From contig JAIRPH010000219.1 in assembly GCA_031257135.1 (NCBI GenBank), forward strand, positions 1-11,750: a DNA stretch of 11,750 nt. Reading direction: 5' to 3'. The notes under the pieces were generated by a model. It had not been told where the DNA came from, did no database searches, and was given only the letters and a program-made list of their open reading frames with translations. Positions 6,798 through 11,750 of the stretch are shown one piece after another. This stretch comes from Spirochaetaceae bacterium (lineage in GTDB: Bacteria; Spirochaetota; Spirochaetia; Treponematales; Breznakiellaceae). Position 1 is the first letter of the stretch. Each line of letters starts with the position of its first letter. The position numbers and the translations under genes are program-made.

Positions 6798-6826
6798 TTG
6801 CCGGAACGCGCTGGAAGGGCTATACT
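6798..6826 (+). promoter_or_regulatory. Candidate proximal promoter of ruvB, placing the start site at the ATG
   Basis: TTGCCG (6798-6803; 4 of 6 against TTGACA), exactly 17 bp, then TATACT (6821-6826; 5 of 6). Transcription would start at about 6832-6834, that is, at or 1-2 nt before ATG 6834. This would give a leaderless or near-leaderless mRNA, consistent with the absence of a well-placed Shine-Dalgarno site (the nearest GGAAGGG is 14 nt from the ATG). Confidence 0.4.
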
Positions 6827-6833
6827 TTTCGGT

Positions 6834-7919
6834 ATGAAGAAACGCGCTGAAACCGCTGTTCCGGGAAAAACCGAAACGGAAGAAACCGCGCCGGAAAAAG
6901 GAATACTGCACCCGGAAAAGCCTCTCGCAGACGATGAACGGGATGCCGGTTTGCGCCCTAAGACCCTCAAAGAATTCCTCGGGCAGACTGCGATGAAAGA
7001 TAATCTGCGGGTCTTCATAACCGCGGCGAAAGAACGCAGAGAAAGTCTTGATCACCTGTTCCTCATAGGTCCTCCGGGTTTAGGGAAAACCACCTTAGCG
7101 CAAGTTGTCGCGCGGGAACTCGACGTGGATTTCAAAGTAACGTCCGCGCCGGCTCTTGAAAAACCGAAAGACCTCGCGGGCATCCTCACGACCGTAACCG
7201 AAAAAACCGTGTTCTTCATTGACGAAATACACAGACTCAAACCCGCAATCGAAGAAATGCTCTATATCGCTATGGAAGATTACGAACTCGACTGGATCAT
7301 AGGGCAAGGACCAAGCGCGCGGACTATCAGGATTCCTGTTCCGCCTTTCACCCTTGTCGGCGCGACCACGAAAGCCGGCAATGTCTCAAGTCCTCTTATC
7401 AGCAGATTCGGCATAACGTGCAGATTCTCTTTCTACGAACAGCAAGATATGGAAGCGATTATAAAACGTTCCGCGGGCATACTGAAAACCGCTATCGAAG
7501 GCGACGCGGCGTCTATGCTCGCGAAATCTTCCCGCGGCACTCCGCGGGTGGCGAACAGACTGCTCAGACGGATGCGGGACTTCTCGCAAGTTCTGCGGTC
7601 GCCCTCAATTACCTGCGCGATCCTCGAAGAAGGCTTGAAACGCCTCGAAATAGATACTTTAGGGCTTGAACGCTACGACAGAGAAATTCTGCGGATGATC
7701 ATCGAACGCTACCGGGGAGGTCCCGTCGGCGCGGAAACCTTAGCGATTTCAGTCGGCGAAACCGTGGATACCTTAGAAGATTACTACGAACCCTACCTGA
7801 TTCAGGCGGGACTGCTCCAGCGCACGCCCAGAGGCAGAATGGTTACCGATTACGCGTACCGTCACCTGAATATACCCCAAACCGCGGCATCTAATGAAAA
7901 CAGCGGATTTCTCATTTGA
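6834..7919 (+). CDS. ruvB: Holliday junction branch-migration ATPase RuvB
   Basis: RuvB is the AAA+ motor that, with RuvA, drives branch migration of Holliday junctions in recombinational repair. The 361-residue product has Walker A GPPGLGKTT (79-87), Walker B FFIDEIHR (127-134), sensor 1 GATTKAG (176-182; usually GATTRAG), the SRFGI arginine-finger segment (R191), sensor 2 GTPRVANRLL (235-244), and a C-terminal winged-helix domain with YRGGPVGAETLA (293-304). The first ~35 residues form a charged extension ahead of the usual LRPKTL start. ATG 6834 is preferred; TTG 6798 would add 12 residues but lies inside a likely promoter and has only a very close purine run. No ruvA or ruvC is adjacent. 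Its 3' end overlaps queA by 26 nt, a common ruvB-queA arrangement. Confidence 0.96.
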   Translation: MKKRAETAVPGKTETEETAPEKGILHPEKPLADDERDAGLRPKTLKEFLGQTAMKDNLRVFITAAKERRESLDHLFLIGPPGLGKTTLAQVVARELDVDFKVTSAPALEKPKDLAGILTTVTEKTVFFIDEIHRLKPAIEEMLYIAMEDYELDWIIGQGPSARTIRIPVPPFTLVGATTKAGNVSSPLISRFGITCRFSFYEQQDMEAIIKRSAGILKTAIEGDAASMLAKSSRGTPRVANRLLRRMRDFSQVLRSPSITCAILEEGLKRLEIDTLGLERYDREILRMIIERYRGGPVGAETLAISVGETVDTLEDYYEPYLIQAGLLQRTPRGRMVTDYAYRHLNIPQTAASNENSGFLI

Positions 7920-8916
7920 ACTTCCAAAAGCGTTAATCGCGCAAGTTCCGCCTGCCGAACGGGGAACAAGCAGACTGATGCTCCTCAACCGGAGCGAGCG
8001 CGGCATCGCCCATTACCGGGTAGGCGATCTGCCCGACCTCCTGCCGAAAGATTCTCTGTTGGTCTTCAACAATTCTAAAGTGCGGAAAGCAAGACTAACC
8101 GGAACAGCCTTAGCCGGCGGCGCGGAGGCAGAGTTTCTACTCTTATATCCTTCAGACGACGGAATAACTTGGAAGACTATGACTCAGCGCGCGAAACGAA
8201 GACGCGCCGGCAGCGCGTACCGCTTCCCCGGCGGAGTCGCAGGCGAAATTACCGGCGAAGACGGAGCGTACCGATTTCTCAGGTTCGACCGTCCTATCGG
8301 CGACGAATGGCTTGAACGGTACGGACGTATGCCTCTGCCGCCGTATATCAAGCGGGACGGCACAAAACAAGACGATGAACGGTATCAAACGGTATACGCT
8401 GAAACGCCCGGTTCAGCCGCGGCTCCGACTGCGGGACTGCATTTTACAGAGGTTTTGCTGGATGCGCTTCGCGCCCGGGGCGTTGAAACACTGTTCGTAA
8501 CGCTTCATGTCGGACTCGGCACCTTTCTTCCGGTTCGGACTGAGCGTATCGAAGCGCACGTTATGCACGAAGAGCGTTACTCTATCGGCGCGGACGCGGC
8601 GCGGCGGATTACCTCAGCGAAATCTCAGGGAAAACCGCTAATCGCCGTCGGCACGACGAGTCTCAGAACTATCGAGTCGGCGTGGCGAGACGGCGCGCTT
8701 TGCGCCGGCGAAGGACTCACCTCGATTTTTATCTATCCGGGATACCAATTTAAAGCGGTTGACGGACTGTTCACCAATTTTCATACCCCAGAATCGACAC
8801 TGCTGATGCTGGTTTCCGCATTTGCAGGACTGGACTTTATTATGGAAAGTTACCATACCGCTGTGCAGAAAGAGTATCGGTTTTTCAGCTACGGCGACGC
8901 TATGCTCATCCTGTAA
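7894..8916 (+). CDS. queA: S-adenosylmethionine:tRNA ribosyltransferase-isomerase QueA
   Basis: QueA transfers and isomerises the ribose of SAM onto preQ1 in tRNA to form epoxyqueuosine, the penultimate step of queuosine synthesis, in the cytoplasm. The 340-residue length is normal for the family. Recognisable family motifs run in order: LPKALIAQVPPAERGTSRLM (10-29), FNNSKVRKARL (58-68), ERYQTVYA (162-169), GSAAAPTAGLHFT (173-185), HVGLGTFLPV (205-214), GTTSLRTIES (253-262), then YPGYQFKAVDGLFTNFHTPE (281-300) and YRFFSYGDAMLI (328-339). The protein appears complete. It starts inside the ruvB coding sequence, so translation is probably coupled and the two genes share a transcript. Confidence 0.97.
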   Translation: MKTADFSFELPKALIAQVPPAERGTSRLMLLNRSERGIAHYRVGDLPDLLPKDSLLVFNNSKVRKARLTGTALAGGAEAEFLLLYPSDDGITWKTMTQRAKRRRAGSAYRFPGGVAGEITGEDGAYRFLRFDRPIGDEWLERYGRMPLPPYIKRDGTKQDDERYQTVYAETPGSAAAPTAGLHFTEVLLDALRARGVETLFVTLHVGLGTFLPVRTERIEAHVMHEERYSIGADAARRITSAKSQGKPLIAVGTTSLRTIESAWRDGALCAGEGLTSIFIYPGYQFKAVDGLFTNFHTPESTLLMLVSAFAGLDFIMESYHTAVQKEYRFFSYGDAMLIL

Positions 8917-8948
8917 TGTTTTTCCGCAAAGATACTCAAACTTTCTTT

Positions 8949-9091
8949 TTCTAAAGAGTAAAGGATTTTGTTACTTAATTTTTTCTAAATGTTGTTTTAA
9001 AAAGTTTTTTTCTAAACGTTGTTTAAAAAGTTTTTTCTAAACGTTGTTTAAAAAATTTTAACTTAAAAATTACTAAAAAAAAAATTCTAAA
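8949..9091. repeat. AT-rich tandem repeat array with five TTCTAAA motifs
   Basis: Three imperfect tandem copies of a 25-26 bp unit occupy 8979-9004, 9005-9030 and 9031-9055. Each has a T-run, TTCTAAA, a core (TAAACGTTGTTTA in copies 2 and 3) and an A-run. The core is an inverted repeat with a 3-nt centre, and the flanking T and A runs extend the dyad. Further TTCTAAA motifs lie outside the units at 8949 and 9085; the five begin at 8949, 8983, 9010, 9035 and 9085. The array fills the gap between queA and cimA. Possible roles are terminator-like hairpins for queA or operator sites for cimA; neither is shown. Confidence 0.75.
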
Positions 9092-9108
9092 GAAAAGGTA
9101 TTGCGCGT

Positions 9109-10761
9109 TTGGGGGATGCAGGGTATGGTATCAGCGTGGCGAATACTATCCAATTAACCAGCGCAAACGCGGCTGAACCAATCGAAATACTCGATACTAC
9201 CCTCCGGGACGGAGCGCAGGGCGAAGGCATAAGTTTCTCCGTGCAGGATAAACTCGCAATAGCCCGCTCGCTCGACGAACTCGGCGTAACCTGGATCGAA
9301 GCGGGCAATCCGGGAAGCAACCCCAAAGATATGGAATTCTTCCGTCTCGCGGAAACCCTCGACCTCAAACGCTCGCGTCTCTGCGCTTTCGGGTCCACGC
9401 GAAAAAAAGGACTCAGCCCAGCGGAAGACCCCTTCCTCAAAGCTCTGCTGGACGCCTCAGCCTCAGCGGTGGTCATCTTCGGAAAAAGCTGGGACCTCCA
9501 TGTAACCGAAGTTCTCGGCGTATCGCTCGACGAAAATATCGCCATGATCGCAGAAACTATCCAATTCCTCAAAGATAAGGGAAAAACCGTTCTCTACGAC
9601 GCCGAACATTTCTTCGACGGCTGGAACGCAAACCCGGATTACGCGCTCCAAACCTTACGCGCCGCGGCTGAGTCCGGCGCGGACAGGCTCGTACTCTGCG
9701 ATACCAACGGCGGCAACTTCCCGGAAACCATCGCAGAAGGAATCCTCGCGGCAAAAGCCTTCGGCAATCTCGGCATCCACGCGCACAACGATATGGATAT
9801 GGCAAGCGCGTGTTCAGTCGCCGCTGTCCGGGCGGGTTGCCGGCACGTGCAGGGAACCCTCTTGGGCTTCGGCGAACGATGCGGTAACGCCGCGCTCGCC
9901 GCCATCATTCCCAGTCTCGAACTCAAACTAAACCGCGCCTGCCTGCCTCCCGGCAATCTGGAACGGCTTTCCGAGGTAAGCCGCCGCATCGCGGAAATCG
10001 CCAACGTCCTCGCGCCGGACCGGATGCCGTACATCGGGTCTCACGCATTCTCGCACAAGGCCGGAATGCACGCCGACGCAATTCTTAAAATACGCCATTC
10101 CTTCGAGCATATCGACCCAAGCCTCGTCGGAAACGACCGGCGTTTCCTCATGAGCGAAGTCGGCGGCAGATCAGCCATCGCAGAACGGGCGAAAAAAATC
10201 GACCCCGCGATCACAAAAGATCATCCGGTAATCGCGGACATCGCGGCAAAACTCAAAACCCTCGAAGCCGGCGGCTGGCAGTTTGAAAGCGCGGACGGCA
10301 GTTTCGAACTGCTCGCCCGCAGAGCCTTAGGAAAATATAAGCCCCTCTTCAAAATCGACGCGTACCGCGTCGTAAGCGAGCATCCCGGAGACAACGCGAT
10401 TTCGTGCTGTTACGCTTGGGTTAAGGTTTGGGTTGACGGAAAACAGGAAATCGCCGCGGCTGAAGGCGAAGGTCCGGTGAACGCCCTTGACCGGGCCCTC
10501 CGCAAAGCCTTGACGCCGTTTTTTTCCAATTTTGATATAGAAAAGGTCCGGCTGTCCGACTTTAAAGTCCGGGTTATCGACGGCAAAGACGCCACCGCCG
10601 CCAAAGTACGAGTCCTCATCGAATCAACCGACGGCGTACATACTTGGAGTACCGTCGGCGTCTCAGAAGACATCATCGAGGCAAGCCGAGCCGCCCTCGT
10701 CGATTCCATCGAGTACAAACTCATCAGTGTCATAGAACGCCGGTTTAAAGGCTTATTCTAA
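9109..10761 (+). CDS. cimA: (R)-citramalate synthase CimA
   Basis: Cytoplasmic enzyme condensing pyruvate with acetyl-CoA to (R)-citramalate, the threonine-independent entry to isoleucine synthesis. The 550-residue product has the DRE-TIM metallolyase signature ILDTTLRDGAQ (27-37, with R33, D34 and metal ligand D29), metal-binding HAHND (224-228), GFGERCGNA (253-261), SHKAGMHADA (315-324) and a C-terminal LeuA dimer/allosteric domain (about 415-545). The DGAQGEGISFS start, long linker and AEHFFDGW motif (165-172) fit the CimA subgroup better than LeuA or homocitrate synthase. The start is uncertain: TTG 9109 has an AAAAGG (9093-9098) 10 nt upstream, while in-frame GTG 9136 would remove 9 residues; no in-frame ATG exists before the conserved domain. 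No leuCD genes are adjacent. Confidence 0.92.
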   Translation: MGDAGYGISVANTIQLTSANAAEPIEILDTTLRDGAQGEGISFSVQDKLAIARSLDELGVTWIEAGNPGSNPKDMEFFRLAETLDLKRSRLCAFGSTRKKGLSPAEDPFLKALLDASASAVVIFGKSWDLHVTEVLGVSLDENIAMIAETIQFLKDKGKTVLYDAEHFFDGWNANPDYALQTLRAAAESGADRLVLCDTNGGNFPETIAEGILAAKAFGNLGIHAHNDMDMASACSVAAVRAGCRHVQGTLLGFGERCGNAALAAIIPSLELKLNRACLPPGNLERLSEVSRRIAEIANVLAPDRMPYIGSHAFSHKAGMHADAILKIRHSFEHIDPSLVGNDRRFLMSEVGGRSAIAERAKKIDPAITKDHPVIADIAAKLKTLEAGGWQFESADGSFELLARRALGKYKPLFKIDAYRVVSEHPGDNAISCCYAWVKVWVDGKQEIAAAEGEGPVNALDRALRKALTPFFSNFDIEKVRLSDFKVRVIDGKDATAAKVRVLIESTDGVHTWSTVGVSEDIIEASRAALVDSIEYKLISVIERRFKGLF

Positions 10762-10821
10762 CCCGCCCGCCGGAGGTCGGCGGCTTTTTCAGAAAAAGCT
10801 CTGACCCCCAGCCGGCGGGTT
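10760..10821. other. Convergent intergenic fold: long-range stem plus AT hairpin
   Basis: AACCCGCC (10760-10767) is complementary to GGCGGGTT (10814-10821), and the shifted CCCGCCGG (10766-10773) is perfectly complementary to CCGGCGGG (10812-10819). Inside lies a near-perfect palindrome, GCTTTTTC-A-GAAAAAGC (10783-10799). The region separates convergent genes and may act as a two-way terminator. For the minus strand no clear T-run is placed after a GC stem, so that direction is weak. Confidence 0.45.
10767..10789 (+). terminator. Intrinsic terminator of cimA
   Basis: CCGCCG (10767-10772) pairs with CGGCGG (10778-10783) around loop GAGGT, followed by C and five T (10785-10789). It begins 5 nt after the cimA stop codon. 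The left arm can alternatively pair with a distant sequence (see 10760-10821). Confidence 0.75.
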
Positions 10822-10827
10822 CTAGTC

Positions 10828-11019
10828 TTAAAAGTCAGTTTCAGCGGCGTCAGAGGCATCCGCAGGCGAAGGCGCGCTTCGCTTTTTTTCCTCTCTTTCG
10901 CGCTTGCGTTTTTTGTATTTGAGCAATATTAATATCCGGCGTTCGTAATAGCGGAAATTACACGCGACTACAAGAGAACAAACATTTGTAATTAAGAGAA
11001 TCTTTATGATATCTTCCAT
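10828..11019 (-). CDS. Small single-span membrane protein with highly charged tail
   Basis: Predicted protein of 63 residues, family not recognised. Residues about 5-20 (IKILLITNVCSLVVAC) form one short hydrophobic segment. A basic segment FRYYERRILILLKYKKRKRE then leads into a Lys/Arg/Glu-rich stretch (about 35-47) and an Ala/Asp/Ser tail. The shape suggests a small inner-membrane protein with a cytoplasmic charged tail. The ATG (11019-11017) has GAGGG 6 nt upstream (11026-11030 on the plus strand), which overlaps the stop codon of the preceding minus-strand gene. The 9-nt gap supports co-transcription. Its stop is close to the convergent terminator region of cimA. Confidence 0.6.
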   Translation of the reverse strand: MEDIIKILLITNVCSLVVACNFRYYERRILILLKYKKRKREREEKKRSAPSPADASDAAETDF

Positions 11020-11028
11020 ACATTTCCC

Positions 11029-11334
11029 TCAATAATCATCGGGAACTCTCACCCAAAAAAATAATATTAGTAAACATGGAACGATCATGAGTACTACATA
11101 CAATAGAACCAAGGTCAACAGTTTTTTTATACGTATCAGCGCGTATATCAATCCCGCCAAGTTTAAAATACAGGTAAGTATAAAAGTAAATAGGGCGGCG
11201 GCTAAAAATGAGCCTATGCCTTTCCATCCAACTTTAACGATGGATAAAAGAGGCAGTACGAAAGAGCATACCAAAGCCGCAGGCAAAAACAGCAGTATTT
11301 TTTTGATCATGCTTTTAATCCGCGGTGAATTCAT
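11029..11334 (-). CDS. Small membrane protein resembling Pmp3/YqaE family
   Basis: Predicted integral membrane protein of 101 residues with three hydrophobic segments (about 10-32, 40-66 and 71-94). The part LPLLSIVKVGWKGIGSFL, then a long hydrophobic stretch ending in LAGLIYALIRI, resembles the Pmp3/YqaE (UPF0057) layout 'LPPL.V....G....F..N..LT..G..PG..HA...'. It is not a perfect match: the PG is AG here, and an extra C-terminal segment is present. Pmp3 proteins are small stress-related membrane proteins of uncertain mechanism. The ATG (11334-11332) is chosen for GAGGG (11343-11347) 8 nt upstream; TTG 11355 would add 7 residues. It is followed 9 nt later by the small charged-tail protein, probably in one operon. 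Confidence 0.65.
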   Translation of the reverse strand: MNSPRIKSMIKKILLFLPAALVCSFVLPLLSIVKVGWKGIGSFLAAALFTFILTCILNLAGLIYALIRIKKLLTLVLLYVVLMIVPCLLILFFWVRVPDDY

Positions 11335-11473
11335 ATTCAAAACCCTCAAAATCAAATAAGTAATACAACCGGACTTACGCGATTTCGCCGCTCTTCGCCT
11401 TGCCTTATCCCGCCCGCCGCGTTTGCCTACGAAAAACCGCAGGCGGAAGACTTTTCCCCGCGGCGGAAGGCTT

Positions 11474-11490
11474 TCCGGGAAAAGCCCGGA
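11474..11490 (-). terminator. GC hairpin directly after the SIR2-family gene
   Basis: TCCGGG (11474-11479) pairs with CCCGGA (11485-11490) around a 5-nt loop, 2 nt beyond the minus-strand stop codon of the deacylase gene. No run of T follows on the minus strand, so it may be a weak terminator or a 3' stabiliser. Further downstream, at 11432-11446, a CCGCCTGCGG followed by TTTTT (minus strand) is too tight a loop to be convincing. Confidence 0.3.
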
Positions 11491-11492
11491 GC

Positions 11493-11750
11493 TTAAGGAT
11501 TCAGCAGTTCCCGCAGGCCTTCGAAGACTTCGCCTAAGTCGCCGAAACGCAGAGCCGCCCGGGAATCCAAGGGAGTGGGCATATCATTAACAATGACGAT
11601 TTTCCCGCCCCGGCTGAGAGTCGTCTGCGGCAAACCCGCCGCAGGATAAACGGTCAAACTCGTTCCCAACACAAGCATGAGGTCCGCTTCTTGAGCTTCC
11701 TGTTCAGCTTCCCGCATGGCTTCAAAGGGCAGACTTTCCCCGAAAAAGGT
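11493..11750 (-). CDS. cobB: SIR2-family NAD-dependent protein deacylase, C-terminal part
   Basis: Only the last 85 residues are in the window; the gene continues past its right edge. Sirtuins remove acyl groups from lysines using NAD+, in the cytoplasm, and often regulate metabolic enzymes such as acetyl-CoA synthetase. The visible part starts TFFGESLP, the substrate-binding FGE.LP motif. ADLMLVLGTSLTVYPAAGLP (residues 26-45 of the fragment) includes the GTS and VYPAAG motifs that contact NAD. GGKIVIVN then supplies the conserved Asn before the C-terminal helix. The reading frame is intact to TAA 11495-11493. The catalytic His and zinc-binding Cys residues lie outside the window, so activity cannot be judged; the symbol is a family-level assignment. 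Confidence 0.9.
   Translation of the reverse strand, partial: TFFGESLPFEAMREAEQEAQEADLMLVLGTSLTVYPAAGLPQTTLSRGGKIVIVNDMPTPLDSRAALRFGDLGEVFEGLRELLNP

Noticed and set aside
6666..7055. Minus-strand open frame of 129 codons spanning the ruvB 5' end
   Set aside because: It overlaps the RuvB N-terminal coding region and is Phe/Arg/Ser-rich low-complexity sequence, typical of an antisense shadow.
8979..9055. CRISPR array
   Set aside because: The 25-26 bp units are directly adjacent with no spacers, there are only three of them, and no cas genes are nearby.
9639..10034. Minus-strand open frame of 131 codons
   Set aside because: It is antisense to the strongly conserved CimA motifs and Arg/Ser/Ala-rich as expected from reverse-reading GC-rich codons.
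11432..11446. Intrinsic terminator on the minus strand (CCGCCTGCGG then TTTTT)
   Set aside because: The palindrome leaves only a 2-nt loop at full pairing, or a 3-bp stem with a 4-nt loop, which is too weak to call.

Overview
This window looks like chromosomal DNA from a gut-type spirochaete, most likely Treponema or a close relative. The evidence is three lipoproteins with relaxed spirochaete-style lipoboxes (LFGC, LAGC, LASC), a BspA/TpLRR-like leucine-rich-repeat surface protein, moderate GC in the genes, and AT-rich intergenic DNA. The genus is inferred from style and content, because no rRNA or other marker is present.

Left part, 1-6469 (+ strand): a probable four-gene cell-envelope operon. 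It encodes an LRR lipoprotein, a Sec-exported protein with beta-barrel character, a lipoprotein related to GH18 endo-beta-N-acetylglucosaminidases (Endo H/F type), and a second divergent GH18-like lipoprotein whose catalytic residues are replaced. The gaps are 64 nt, 20 nt and then a 20-nt overlap, and the only strong terminator after the genes is at 6438-6469. Upstream is a leader with a 17-base poly-C tract (76-92), a candidate promoter, and two terminator-like hairpins before the first gene. I read the whole as a possible phase-variable or attenuated surface system for binding and releasing N-glycans: similar in logic to a Bacteroidetes glycan-utilisation locus but without SusC/SusD. This is the most interesting part of the window.

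Middle part, 6470-10789 (+ strand): housekeeping genes. A short minus-strand gene relic and a structured AT-rich region precede ruvB (Holliday-junction helicase motor). ruvB overlaps queA (queuosine tRNA modification) by 26 nt. A 192-nt AT-rich gap with a 25-26 bp tandem repeat and five TTCTAAA motifs separates queA from cimA ((R)-citramalate synthase, isoleucine precursor route), which begins at a non-ATG codon and ends in an immediate intrinsic terminator.

Right part, 10822-11750 (- strand): convergent with cimA. It holds the C-terminal part of a SIR2-family NAD-dependent deacylase (cut by the window edge), then a three-segment membrane protein resembling Pmp3/YqaE, and 9 nt later a 63-residue single-span protein with a highly charged tail. 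Each of the two small genes has its own GAGGG ribosome-binding site.
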